Shown here one piece after another: positions 21,901-32,129 of a stretch of 64,000 nt of DNA. Position 1 is the stretch's first letter; each line of letters starts with the position of its first letter. The notes under the pieces are model-generated. The model was given only the letters and a program-made list of their open reading frames with translations. It made no database searches and was not told the origin of the DNA. Source of the stretch: Locusta migratoria (Eukaryota; Arthropoda; Insecta; Orthoptera; Acrididae); the NCBI GenBank assembly GCA_026315105.1, contig CM048751.1, positions 342,162,649-342,226,648 on the forward strand, read 5' to 3'. The position numbers and the translations under genes are program-made.

Positions 21901-23642
21901 GTTACACCTTGAAAAGAGGCAGGCAGGCTACACGTTCCTAGCACGGGAATATTTTCACCTGTATAAGCTGTTAACACTTGCTGTGACGGCGACAATTTTG
22001 GCGAACCCAGAAGTTCATAAGTATCTCTATTTATTAATGTGACAGCGGAACCAGTATCAAGCTGAAATTGCACCTTCTTATTTTCTATGAAGAGAGTCAC
22101 AAACAGTTTTTGCTTGCGGCGCTCGACAGGCGCGCGAATGTGGGCAACGTCTGCTACGGTATGTTTGCTGCACTTGCGCGGGCCGCGTAGTGAAGTAAGC
22201 GGCTCAGACTCGGCACGCAGGGGATTAACAACACTGTCACTAGATGACACTACCGCCGGATCGGCGTCCGCGCAATGCGAGGCTACTGCACTAAAATTAC
22301 TTTCAGTATCTACAACAAGTCTACTGGCACTATCTACACAGTACTGGGCACTATTACAAGGAGCAGTTGCAGAAGGCACTATTGTCACTACAGGAATGCA
22401 CTGTTCATAGTCAGTTTGCTTGTCCCGAACCCTTTTCCGTTGCACTGTTTTACGCGCTCGTCGGCGCTTGCTACGTGGTGCACTATATAGATTTGCCATA
22501 GGCGCAGAACTACTTTCTCGCAATTGAGATCCAAGGAAAGCAGTGTTCAATTCCACAGCCCTTATAACATTTACAGAATGAACTGTTCTCGCACTCTGCG
22601 AAGCACTGTTTCTAACGTTACTGTTCTTTGAGTTTTGAATTTGCATACACACAGACTGCACATGTCCCGATTTGCCACATTGATAACAGGTTGCGTTGCG
22701 ACTAGGGCAATGAGCACGCTTGTGGCGAGACACACACTGGGGGCAAGATTTACGTACATTTTTCTGAAATGAGCGTTGGCGCCCGTTATTCAAATTACTG
22801 TTTCTAACACGACGGGGCGACCTTTGCGTCGCACGTTTACACTGGCTACTGTTCACTGTCTGTTCAGCACGGCCGGTAGAAAAGTAAGAATCACTAGTGC
22901 TATACTGAGAACTACGGCTAGGAAAGCGTCCGTTGCGGCGCACTGAATTTACACTATGGCTTTGCATTTCTACATCAGCTAAGTCAAAAGTATCATGCGC
23001 TTCTATAAGCTGCAGTACACTGTCTAAGGAGGGGTCAGACTGTTTCAGAATTGCTGCTCTAATTCTGGGGTCCTGAATGTTCTGCGTAATCGCATCCCTC
23101 AACATAACGTCACTATACGAAAGTCCACAAGAGCAAGTAAATTTACATTGGCGGGTTAAGCCCTTCAATTCCGTAATCCACTCTTGGTGTGACTGCTGCG
23201 GTAATTTTTTAAGTCTGAAAAATCGGTATCGTGCAGCGGCTACAAGAACTTTTCTCTCATAATAAGCATTCAGTGCATCTACAATTTGTTCAAAGTCTAC
23301 ATCACGAGGAGATGCGTGCGGGAAAAGTTTTTGCAATAGTACAAAAGTCTGGGGGCCCACAATCGATAAGAAAAGGTTCTTCACTCTCTGACCTGTAATT
23401 TGATGAGCCGCGACGAGTTCTTGAAACTGTGCGAAGTAGTCGCTCCATTCTTCCTCACGTTCGTTGTACTGGCGGAACGTCGGAAGCGGTGCGGCGGCAG
23501 GTGTGGGCTGCTGATGTGACGACTGTTGTTGTTGGTTAGCAGCCTGTGTCGTCAACTGCGACACGGCCTGGAGAAGCTGGGTAATTTGCGCCGTCTGTAA
23601 CTGAATAATTTCCATTAAGTTTGGGTTCGGGGTAGTGGCCAT
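18801..23642 (-). CDS. gag-pol: Gypsy A gag-pol polyprotein, 1613 codons, apparently intact
   Basis: Single ORF from ATG at 23642. Gag covers about residues 1-340 with a Gln-rich N-terminus, a capsid region, and zinc fingers, including a standard CCHC at C319-C322-H327-C332. Protease active site DTGS at 529-532. RT has KIDLAEAY (D751) and YLDD (811-814). RNase H has D960, EALA near 1001 and TDHKPL (D1026). Integrase has an HHCC finger (HQGHWGIVRTKQLARRHC.., CTVC near 1224-1227) and a DD35E core: D1254 (HIDFAGP), D1308 (SDNGPQF), E1344 (GEAERF). All catalytic residues are present and no stop or frameshift was seen. Gag and pol are one frame, so no frameshift signal is needed. The last part is Pro/Arg-rich, reads across the polypurine tract and ends about 130 bp inside the 3' LTR. 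RT sequence is closest to the Mag/K02A2.6-like lineage. There is no env. Confidence 0.95.
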   Translation of the reverse strand: MATTPNPNLMEIIQLQTAQITQLLQAVSQLTTQAANQQQQSSHQQPTPAAAPLPTFRQYNEREEEWSDYFAQFQELVAAHQITGQRVKNLFLSIVGPQTFVLLQKLFPHASPRDVDFEQIVDALNAYYERKVLVAAARYRFFRLKKLPQQSHQEWITELKGLTRQCKFTCSCGLSYSDVMLRDAITQNIQDPRIRAAILKQSDPSLDSVLQLIEAHDTFDLADVEMQSHSVNSVRRNGRFPSRSSQYSTSDSYFSTGRAEQTVNSSQCKRATQRSPRRVRNSNLNNGRQRSFQKNVRKSCPQCVSRHKRAHCPSRNATCYQCGKSGHVQSVCMQIQNSKNSNVRNSASQSARTVHSVNVIRAVELNTAFLGSQLRESSSAPMANLYSAPRSKRRRARKTVQRKRVRDKQTDYEQCIPVVTIVPSATAPCNSAQYCVDSASRLVVDTESNFSAVASHCADADPAVVSSSDSVVNPLRAESEPLTSLRGPRKCSKHTVADVAHIRAPVERRKQKLFVTLFIENKKVQFQLDTGSAVTLINRDTYELLGSPKLSPSQQVLTAYTGENIPVLGTCSLPASFQGVTKTVAFVVLQAKSTQNIFGLDAFDLFGLSIQRDVLQISSIVPQDKINALCDKYSDLFSPELGCAKDFVAHVTLKESAVPKFRKARPVPIALRDTVAEELKRWQDSGVISPVSASQWASPIVIIPKPSGKLRLCADFKSTVNSQTIVDTYPLPRPDELMDKLGQSRFFSKIDLAEAYLQIPLDDESKKFFVINTHMGLFQFQRLPFGSSSAPAIFQRFLEQLTVSVPCCSNYLDDIVVSGRTVEEHLANLECLFKVLTAAGLRCNKAKCSFFQTEIEYLGHVINAQGIHPLQSHLRAIKDLPPPKNVHELQAVMGKLNYYFRFIPNASQIAAPLHHLRRKNVPFVWSKDCQVAFDNLKSALLSDACLIPFDPQKPVVLAVDASSYGLGAVISHRIGCHDRPIAFASKLLTPTQQNYSQIEKEALAIIYGVTKFHHYLYGRKFYLLTDHKPLTSLFSPTKPIPPRTAQKLQRWSLILSNYQYEILYRPTTKHANADTLSRLPVGQDVSFDSSEMACCQIDSRDATAVADFPLNSRRVAQETAADADLSVVARFVRFGWPARAKDIDRPLVRRYFAQRHALSLSQGVLLLHTDNDQARVIVPRSLQREVLRLLHQGHWGIVRTKQLARRHCTWVGMDAQIENMTSQCTVCAEHQAAPPQRFSDWPRPKGPWQRLHIDFAGPFWNTRWLIVVDAFSKFPFVIAMNSTTASSTISALTSVFCIEGLPETIVSDNGPQFVSAEFQQFCRVNGIQHITTAPFHPQSNGEAERFVRTFKSHMEKMKGQHSRQQALQIFLSTYRCMPRDGPSPAELLHGRRHRTLLHLLQPPTHRVGSYGATRFQVSTPVLYRVFAGNKKTWLPGTIQRVLGRNMFVVRSSTGSELRRHANQLRLHRPRDPVSGFLIPDPVHRQGAQPHRSSPDYEIPMDVDVHPTQSSPPLSPPQMTASPRGTPGPCGPPQLGPRTSEEDDPPRPSSQCRRRGPQPYATTARRFGGEGCGVAQVQSARHLLSPRAAMHARRGVLPTTATSALWYNAARGHH
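18933..18944 (-). other. polypurine tract of Gypsy A
   Basis: GGGGGGGAGGGG on minus, directly before the 3' LTR. It also encodes Gly-Gly-Glu-Gly within the polyprotein frame. Confidence 0.85.
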
Positions 23643-23863
23643 GCTGACCGATTAGGCGCCGCGTATACAAGTAACTTATAACAAAACACAAATGCAATAT
23701 GAAAGAGGACTCGCTCTGCAACAAAAAAGTCCACAAAACACGTAACAGAATATCTTTCCCCAAAATTCTTATATTAAGGGTGGGTGGGCGGGAGCAATTT
23801 CTGCGTGCTCCGACTGCTGCTGTCTGGCTGCTGCAAGCGGGCTGGTCCAAGGTTCGTCTATCA

Positions 23864-23876
23864 CTCCTCGTCGCCA
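23864..23876 (-). other. primer-binding site of Gypsy A
   Basis: TGGCGACGAGGAG on minus, one base inside the 5' LTR. The leading TGGCGAC resembles tRNA-Arg-type primer sites used by some Gypsy elements; the primer tRNA is not established. Confidence 0.65.
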
Positions 23877-23877
23877 C

Positions 23878-24340
23878 TTTTGTGTCCCGACTTCGTCGCC
23901 GCTTTTGTGTCCCAGCCTCGTCGTAGGTGTCGGTGGCCGAGTGGACTGAGACCGACACGCTGGTGCAGGTACGGAGGGGAGCAGCCAGAAACTATAAACA
24001 CTCGAGTAAATTAGAAAGAGATATATTGCACAGAATGTAACAATACTTAACTTTTACATAGTACTGCAGAATGTTGATCCATAGTTGTTAGAGGCCTGCC
24101 TAGTGCCTGTACAATAGCAAAGGCTTCACTGGTGCCTATCTGATTACGATGGTCCTAACTCGTTGCTATCTCAGTCCGAAGTGCCAAGTGCGAAGTCTCC
24201 GATGTCCTTCAGTGGTGGCCACGAGCGGCGTTGTACCAGAGGGCGCTCGTGGCTGTCGTCGGAAGAACGCCGCGCCGTGCATGCATGGCGGCGCGCGGCG
24301 AAAGTAGGTGGCGCGCACTTTGTACTTGTGCGACACCACA
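23878..24340 (-). repeat. 5' LTR of Gypsy A
   Basis: 463 bp, identical by eye to 18470-18932. Followed by GAACT, the target duplication. Confidence 0.95.
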
Positions 24341-24345
24341 GAACT

Positions 24346-24830
24346 CTTCGAGCGCTACCACGCACAATGAATCGATATTCTTACATCTTTGTGGCAGTGT
24401 AGCTAACGTCAAAATTTGTTACCTTGACCGTTGCTCAGGCCTTTATCAAAGACTTCTTACGACAAGTCGGGCCTGTAGAGAAAGTCATTGCAGACAACGG
24501 TCCTCAGTTCCGTTCCCCCGTCTGGAAAGAATCGCTGCAGAGGAGACGCATGATGCCGGTTTTCATATCTGTTTATCACCCTGCAACAAATCCTTGTGAG
24601 TGGGCAATGAAGAAACTGGGGAAGCTGTGCCGCCTGTACTGCTACTGTCGTCATAGGGCTTGGGATCGGTATCTACAAGAGTTTCTGCACGTCCTGAACG
24701 ACCTCCCAAACAGCTCCTCCTCTATGCCCTCGGTGCTGGTACTTAAAAACCAGCACCCGGAGGACAAGGTGCCTGAAACTGTGTCTCTCGATCCGCCGGT
24801 TCGTCTGAGACACCGTGACGTTAGAGCTGT
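24346..24830 (+). pseudogene. pol: Gypsy C integrase core remnant
   Basis: Continuation of Gypsy C after Gypsy A. RYSYIFVAV is followed by a stop where integrases have Asp, then TSKFVTLTVAQAFIKDFLRQ (24400-24460), VEKVIADNGPQFRSPVWKES (24475-24530, second catalytic Asp) and FISVYHPATNPCEWAMKKLG (24560-24620, where the third acidic residue is at the Glu of CEW). It continues through LNDLPNSSSSMPSVLVLKNQHPED to about 24830. The stop and shifts make it inactive. A related C-terminal integrase piece lies alone at 33940-34135. Confidence 0.85.
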
Positions 24831-24870
24831 GTGCAGCTACGAAGGCGGGTGGTGGGGCGATGCGCAGTAG

Positions 24871-25789
24871 CAAGAGCCAGTATACCACGTGACGACCCAG
24901 CCAATAGCGTCATTTCGCCGTTTCGCGCCGTGCCGCGTGTGCTTTGAACATATAGTCGTGATTTTTCTTCCAGTGGTCGTATACCGAAGGTTATTCACTT
25001 TGCTAAGTGTTCTTTATGACTGGCGGGTCAAAAAAGCGTCAAGTGTTACATAACAAAGCAAGATCTGTTGTGTTCCGAGTGTTTAACTGCTTAAGAAGGG
25101 AGGCGGGAGCAGACGACTGGCCGCCACGCAGTGCTGCCACAGCGTTGCCAACAGCCAGGGAAGGGCGACGGAGGCGCGCGGCGTGCCGCTGCGGCATCCA
25201 GGGAAGCGAATGTGGGTCCGAGTCTTTTGAATCTCCAGGGATGCAGTGATCACTAGGCCGAGGATTATTAGGTCGGGAAAAGAGCATTTTAGACGTCTAA
25301 AGTAGGCACTTCATTACCTCATCTAGGGCAAATAAAATAGGCCCCGAAAAGAATTCATCAGACGAAGTAAACGTAAATTAAAATACATAGTGTTGACTTA
25401 TGAGCAAATTTACACTCACATACAATAAGAAAAAAAAATCACACATTAATGACCAAACCGACACCAGACCTATATACTTTTCGAAGATAAAAATACAATG
25501 CAATTCAGAAGTCAAAGAAAAGCTACGGTGCTCGTATAATAAATTTAGACGTCGTGAATGAACGTTGTATATCAACGTATGTGACAGGGGCGCACTTCAC
25601 TTTCGGTATACATTTTCGACGGGAATGCAGCATTCAGTAGACCTGGATTTTTCGCAAAGGCTCTTTAAGCCGGTGTTTTTCTGGGAAACGTGCTGCAATT
25701 TTTCCCGTTCTTTTTCTCCCACGTTACCTATGCTTCAGTAATTTTCTTTTTTTCTTCCACCAGAAAAGCCTTATTCTCATAGATAGGTT
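24871..25789. other. no recognisable gene
   Basis: Possible 3' noncoding end of Gypsy C. A GC-rich block at about 25090-25220 is followed by AT-rich DNA. Nothing else recognised. Confidence 0.4.
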
Positions 25790-26262
25790 AACATCAGCCT
25801 AATACTTCGGGAATAATTGTCGCCATAAATGTGTGGTTGGCTCTAATGAAAGCTAAGTCTCGCTGAACTGAGGGATCGAGTAATTGTGTTACGTCTTTCA
25901 AAGCAAGAATCACTTTCTTTTCATCTACGCCATTTTAATTTAGCACCTTCAAGCTAGAACTGACAAAATGTGCGATTATTTGCTCTTTAGTGTTTGGGCT
26001 TTGCTTTGAACAGCTCAAATAAGCCCTGGATGGCGCATCTGGCTCTAAATTGCCAACAATCAGTTTTGGAATGTTCCGTAGTTTCATCTACAGAAATCCA
26101 TATGGAAAACTCCACAATACGGATTCTTTGCAGTGCGTCCGTGTAATTTAAGTCGACATAATTTTTCCGCATCGTTAACTTTGACTGCACAGACCAATGA
26201 CAGTACTTTTGTCCGATATCGACCTTAGATTTTCTACCTTTGATTTTTCGAAGCAAGAAATA
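25790..26262 (-). pseudogene. hAT-family transposase relic
   Basis: Minus frame 26256-25987 contains LTMRKNYVDLNYTDALQRIR followed by IWISVDETTE, matching the RKNYV..CYEDTL..IR and IWVSIDETTD blocks of hAT transposases related to CGGBP1-like proteins; the Asp of SVDETT is the first catalytic position in that group. Further along minus (about 25905-25820) LLDPSVQRDLAFIRANHTFM resembles the later hAT segment with FIKANF. The intervening part is missing, stops occur, and no terminal repeats were seen. The assignment rests on these two blocks only. Confidence 0.6.
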
Positions 26263-26588
26263 GATTCCTTTTGGATTTTTCAGCTGAAATAGGCAAAAAT
26301 ATGCGTTAACAGCGAAATAAGCTATTTTAAGTGCTATAAAATTAGCTCTTTCGGTTTTAAGTAGCCACGAAACGCATATGTACTAGTTTATTTGCAACTA
26401 GGCACTCAGGAGAATAGAACGTTTTAACCATAATATCCGCGGTATAGTGATCAGTAGAGATTACTGTAGGGAAGCGATGCAGTCGTAAGAAAGAAGTGGG
26501 CTATATTTGACGCTTTTTTAAAGGCACGTTTTGCATGGAACAGTATTTGAAATGTATTCGAGGGCTGATATCCGACTGCAGACAAGTT
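26263..26588. other. no recognisable gene
   Basis: AT-rich DNA into which Gypsy B inserted at 26589-26593. No protein homology recognised. Confidence 0.4.
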
Positions 26589-26593
26589 AGTTT

Positions 26594-27049
26594 TTTTGTG
26601 TCCCGACTTCGTCGCCGCTTTTGTGTCCCAGCCTTGTCGTAGGTGTCGGTGGCCGAGTGGAATGAGACCGACACGCTGGTGCAGGTACGGAGGGGAGCAG
26701 CCAGAAACTATAAACACTCGAGTAAATTAGAAAGAGATATATTGCACAGAATGTAACAATACTTAACTTTTACATAGTATTGCAGAATGTTGATACATAG
26801 TTGTTAGAGGCCTGCCTAGTGCCTGTACAATAGCAAAGTCTTCACTGGTGCCTATCTGATTACGAAGGTCCTAACTCGTTGCTATCTCAGTCCGAAGTGC
26901 GAAGTGACCGATGTCTTTCCGTGGTGGCCACGAGCGGGGTTGCAGCAGAGGGCGCTCGTGGCTGTAGTCGGGAGAACGCCGCGCCGTGCGTGCCTGGCGG
27001 CGCGCGGCGAAAGTAGGTGGCGCGCACTTTGTACTTGTGCGACACCACA
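26594..27049 (-). repeat. 3' LTR of Gypsy B
   Basis: 456 bp, ends as in A. Preceded on minus by GGGGGGGAGGGG (27050-27061). Confidence 0.95.
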
Positions 27050-27342
27050 CCCCTCCCCCCCAAACCGCCGCGCCGTCGTGGCGTAGGGCTGAGGGCCACG
27101 GCGACGGCACTGGGAGGAGGGCCTGGGCGAGGGCGTTACTGGTGGGACGGGCGTCATAGCGGAGGCTGGGATGGAGACGCCGTCCGCGCCCCGGTATACA
27201 CCTTGCGATCCGCTGGAAAACCCGCGAAAACCAGCGGAAGGGCGCCCGCCCCCGCCCAGAGGGAGCAGGTCATCTTCTTCTGAGGTGCGTGACCCAGGCG
27301 GCGGCTGCACGCACGGTCCCGGAGTCCCTCTCGGTGACGCTG

Positions 27343-30300
27343 TCATCTGCGGCGGCGACAGCGGCGGCGTCGCGTCAATCTCCATCGGGACGATCTCGTA
27401 GTCCGGGGACGCTGGACCCGTCGACGAACGATGTGGATGTGCTCCCTGGCGGTGAACTGGTCTGGAATCAAGAAACCGGAGACAGGATCGCGCGGCCTAT
27501 GCAGACGCAATTGGTTTGCGTGGCGCCGCAGCTCCGACCCTGTGGAAGAACGTACAACATACATATTGCTACCGAGCACGCGCTGAATGGTGCCCGGCAA
27601 CCATGTCTTCTTGTTTCCAGCAAACACCTTGTACAGCACTGGCGTAGAAACCTGAAAACGCGAAGCGCCATACGAACCGACTCGGTGCGTGGGAGGCTGC
27701 AGCAGGTGAAGGAGAGTGCGGTGACGGCGGCCGTGTAGCAGCTCGGCAGGAGACGGGCCGTCACGTGGCATGCACCGATACGTAGACAGGAAAATTTGAA
27801 GAGCTTGCTGCCTGGAGTGCTGACCTTTCATCTTCTCCATGTGAGACTTGAATGTTCGAACGAAACGTTCTGCTTCACCATTGGACTGAGGGTGAAAAGG
27901 TGCAGTGGTAATATGCTGAATGCCATTCACACGACAAAACTGTTGAAATTCCGCACTAACAAACTGAGGTCCATTGTCACTGACGATAGTTTCAGGCAAG
28001 CCTTCGATGCAAAACACTGATGTTAAGACACTGATTGTACTAGACGCCGTCGTTGAGTTCATGGCAATCACAAAAGGAAACTTGCTGAAAGCGTCTACAA
28101 CAATTAACCAGCGCGTATTCCAGAAAGGTCTGGCAAAGTCAATGTGTAAACGTTGCCATGGTCCCTTGGGGCGTGGCCAGTCCGAGAAACGTTGCGGAGG
28201 AGCCGCCTGATGCTCCGCACAAACAGTACACTGTGACGTCATGCTCTCTATCTGAGCGTCCATACCAACCCAGGTACAATGACGTCTGGCCAGTTGCTTT
28301 GTCCTAACAATGCCCCAATATCCTTGTTGCAGGAGGCGTAACACTTCTCGTTGCAGGGAACGAGGAACAATCACTCTTGCTTGGTCGTTGTCGGTATGCA
28401 ACAACAGTACACCCTGACTTAAAGATAATGCATGACGTTGTGCAAAATAACGTCGAACCAGCGGCCGATCAATGTCTTTGGCTCTGGCAGGCCACCCTGA
28501 GCGAACAAAACGTGCTACCACACTTAAGTCTTCATCCGCAGCTGTTTCCTGTGCAACCCGACGAGAGTTCAAAGGAAAGTCCACGACAGCGGAAGCATCT
28601 CTGGAGTCTATCTGAAAACATGCCATTTCTGAAGAATCAAATGACACATCCTGGCCAACCGGAAGTCGGGAAAGTGTGTCCGCGTTGGCATGTTTAGTGG
28701 TAGGTCGGTACAAAATCTCATACTGATAATTTGACAATATCAAGGACCATCTCTGAAGCTTTTGTGCCGTACGTGGCGGAATTGGCTTTGTGGGTGAGAA
28801 CAACGACGTGAGAGGCTTGTGGTCTGTCAACAAATAGAATTTTCTGCCATAGAGATAATGATGAAACTTTGTGACGCCGTAAATGATTGCTAAGGCCTCC
28901 TTTTCTATCTGACTGTAATTCTGTTGCGTTGGCGTCAGTAGCTTGGATGCAAAGGCAATAGGACGATCGTGAGATCCAATGCGATGTGAGATTACCGCGC
29001 CCAGACCGTACGACGAGGCGTCAACTGCTAACACTACAGGCTTCTGTGGGTCAAAGGGAATCAAACATGCATCACTGAGTAGTGCAGACTTTAATTTGTC
29101 AAAGGCAACCTGACAATCTTTGGACCATACAAAAGGAACATTCTTCCTACGTAAGTGATGCAGTGGAGCTGCAATCTGAGAGGCATTGGGAATAAATCTG
29201 AAATAATAGTTCAGCTTCCCCATTACTGCTTGCAATTCGTGCACATTCTTAGGAGGAGGCAAGTCTTTGATTGCTCGAAGATGTGACTGTAAGGGATGGA
29301 TTCCTTGGGCGTTAATCACATGGCCTAGGTACTCTATTTCAGTTTGAAAAAACGAACACTTTGCTTTATTGCAACGTAGACCTGCTGCAGTCAAAACTTT
29401 GAAAAGGCACTCCAGGTTTGCTAAATGTTCTTCAACTGTACGTCCGGATACCACAATGTCATCTAAATAGTTCGAACAACACGGTACGGAAACTGTCAGC
29501 TGTTCCAAAAAACGCTGAAAAATAGCGGGAGCGGAAGAACTGCCAAAGGGTAGGCGTTGAAATTGAAAAAGGCCCATGTGAGTATTAATGACGAAAAACT
29601 TTTTTGATTCGTCATCGAGCGGAATCTGTAAGTATGCCTCTGCTAAATCAATCTTAGAAAAGAAGCGAGACTGTCCTAATTTGTCCATCAGTTCCTCAGG
29701 TCTGGGCAGGGGATAAGTGTCTACAATTGTTTGACTGTTCACTGTTGATTTGAAGTCCGCACAGAGACGAAGTTTTCCTGACGGCTTGGGTATAATTACT
29801 ATAGGCGAGGCCCACTGACTCGCAGAAACAGGAGAAATCACCCCACTATCTTGCAAACGTTTAAGTTCTTCGGCAACTGTATCACGCAAGGCGATAGGCA
29901 CTGGTCTAGCTTTACGAAATTTTGGAACTGCAGATTCTTTTAAAGTTACATGTGCCACGAAGTCTTTTGCACAACCTAGTTCCGGCGAAAACAAGTCACT
30001 ATATTTGTCACATAAAGCATTGATTTTGTCCTGAGGCACTACTGACGAAATTTGAAGCACATCTCTTTGAATTGATAAGCCAAACAAGTCAAAAGCATCT
30101 AGACCAAAAATGTTCTGTGTCGATTTGGCCTGAAGAACTACAAAAGCAACTGTTTTTGTTACACCTTGAAAAGAGGCAGGCAGGCTACACGTTCCTAGCA
30201 CGGGAATATTTTGACCGGTATATGCTGTGAGCACTTGTTGACACGGCGACAATTTTGGCGAACCCAGCAGTTCATAAGTGTCTTTATTAATTAATGTCAC

Positions 30301-30507
30301 AGCGGAACCAGTATCAAGCTGAAATTGCACCGTCTTATCTTCTATGGAGAGATTTACAAAAAGTTTTTGCTTCTGGCGCACGACAGGTGCGCGAATGTGG
30401 GCAACGTCTGCTACGGTTTGTTTACTGCGCTTGCGCGGGCCGCGTAGTGAAGGAAGCGGCGCAGACTCGGCACGCAGCGGATTAACAACACTGTCACTAG
30501 ATGACAC
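27343..30507 (-). pseudogene. pol: Gypsy B pol: protease, RT, RNase H, integrase
   Basis: 1054-codon open frame very similar to A. It carries the protease FQLDTGSAVTLINKDTY, RT KIDLAEAYLQIP and YLDDIVVSG, RNase H VLAVDASSYGLGAV and TDHKPLTS, the integrase HHCC finger (LQQGYWGIVRTKQLARRHC) and core HIDFARPF, SDNGPQF, GEAERF. In the finger the conserved first His of A (HQGHW) is changed to LQQGYW, a likely loss of zinc binding. The C-terminus is frameshifted relative to A near 27385; the other frame (26882-27385) continues the A-like Pro/Arg-rich tail. Separated from gag by the damaged interval 30508-30673. Confidence 0.9.
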
Positions 30508-31880
30508 TACCGCAAGCCTGCGAAGCTACTCCAGATTTATTAACTACTGCACTACACTTTTGAGTAGCTACTTGATGTCTACTGTCACTAGCTACACAGT
30601 ACTGGGCACTATTACAAGGAGCAGTTGCAGAAGGCACTATTTTCACTGCAGGAATGCACTGTTCATAGTCATTTTACTTGTCCCGAACCCTTTTCCGTTG
30701 CACTGTTTTACGCGCTCGTCGGCGCTTGCTACGTGGTGCACTATATAGATTTGCCATAGGCGCAGAACTACTTTCTTGCAATTGAGATCCAAGGAAAGCA
30801 CTGTTCAATTCCACAGCCCGTATAACATTTACAGAAGGAACTGTCCTCGCACTCTGCGAAGCACTGTTTCTAACGTTACTGTTCTTTGAGTTTTTAATTT
30901 GCATACACACAGACTGCACATGTCCCGATTTGCCACATTGATAACAGGTTGCGTTGCGACTAGGGCAATGAGCACGCTTGTGGCGAGACACACACTGGGG
31001 GCAAGATTTACGTACATTTTTCTGAAATGAACGTTGGCGTCCGTTATTCAAATGACATTGTCTAACACGACGGGGCGACCTTTGTGTCGCACTTTTACAC
31101 TGGCTACTGTTCACTGTCTGTTCAGCACGGCCTGTAGAATTTAAAGAATCACAAGTGCTATACTGAGAACTACGGCTAAGAAAGCGTCCGTTGCGGCGCA
31201 CTGAATTAACACTGTGGCTTTGTATTTCTACATCAGCTAAGTCAAAAGTATCATGCGCTTCTATAAGCTGCAGTACACTGTCTAATGAGGGGTCAGACTG
31301 TTTCAGAATTGCTGCTCTAATTCTGGGGTCCTGAATGTTCTGCGTAATCGCATCCCTCAACATCACGTCACTATAAGAAAGTCCACAAGAACAAGTAAAT
31401 TTACATTTGCGGGTTAAGCCCTTCAGTTCCGTAATCCACTCTTGGTGTGACTGCTGCGGTAATTTTTTAAGTCTAAAAAATCGGTATCGTGCAGCGGCTA
31501 CAAGAACTTTTCTCTCATAATGAGCATTCAGTGCATCTACAATTTGTTCAAAGTCTACATCACGAGGAGATGCGAGAGGGAAAAGTTTTTGCAATAGTAC
31601 GAAAGTCTGGGGGCCCACAATCGATAAGAAAAGGTTCTTCACTCTCTGACCTGTAATTTGATGAGCCGCGACGAGTTCTTGAAACTGTGCGAAGTAGTCG
31701 CTCCATTCTTCCTCACCTTCGTTGTACTGGCGGAACGTCGGAAGCGGTGCGGCGGCAGGTGTGGGCTGCTGATGCGACGGCTGTTGTTGTTGGTTAGCTG
31801 CCTGCGCTGTGAGCTGGGACACAGCCTGGAGAAGCTGGGTTATTTGCGCCGTCTGTAACTGAGTAATTTCCATTAAGTTT
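30508..31880 (-). pseudogene. gag: Gypsy B gag, start codon frameshifted and 3' nonsense
   Basis: Gag-like residues from NPNLMEITQLQ (about 31880) through the capsid region and zinc fingers (CPQC..HC, CYQCGKSGHVQSVC) to RKRVRDK. The ATG used in A is present at about 31898, but one C of the run after it is missing, so it reads only nine codons before TAA; the gag frame is instead open upstream without an equivalent start. A TAA at about 30672 replaces a Gln codon of A, and the next 165 bp are rearranged relative to A. Confidence 0.88.
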
Positions 31881-32129
31881 GGGTTCGGGTAGTGGCCATG
31901 CTGACCGATTAGGCGCCGCGTATACAAGTAACTTATAACAAAACACAAATGCAATATGAAAGAGGACGCGCTGCAACAAAAAAGTCCACAAAACACGTAA
32001 CAATATATCTTCCCCCAAAATTCTTATAATAAGGGTGGGTGGGCGGGAGCAATTTTTGCGTGCTCCGACTGCTGCTGTCTGGCTGCTGCAAGAGAGCTGG
32101 TCCAAGGTTCTATCACTCCTCGTCGCCAC

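Larger units (their letters stand above)
18470..24340 (-). mobile_element. complete Mag-type Gypsy retrotransposon A
   Basis: 5871-bp minus-strand element: 5' LTR 23878-24340, primer-binding site, one gag-pol ORF, polypurine tract, 3' LTR 18470-18932. The two 463-bp LTRs read as identical and the flanking 5-bp duplication GAACT (18465-18469, 24341-24345) is perfect, so insertion is recent. It sits in the integrase gene of Gypsy C, between ELF and the downstream integrase core. Confidence 0.95.
13823..24870 (+). mobile_element. degenerate Gypsy-type LTR retrotransposon C, interrupted by Gypsy A
   Basis: Plus-strand gag, protease, RT, RNase H, H2C2 zinc finger (13823-18469) and integrase core (24346-24830), separated by Gypsy A. 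Both reading frames and cysteine/aspartate motifs are recognisable but interrupted by many stops and frameshifts. It is a different family from A and B. LTRs were not identified. Confidence 0.8.

Noticed and set aside
30674..31996. Upstream Met of the Gypsy B gag ORF as a true start
   Set aside because: Its first 38 or so residues are noncoding leader in A; the frame is open only because one C is missing after the A-type ATG.
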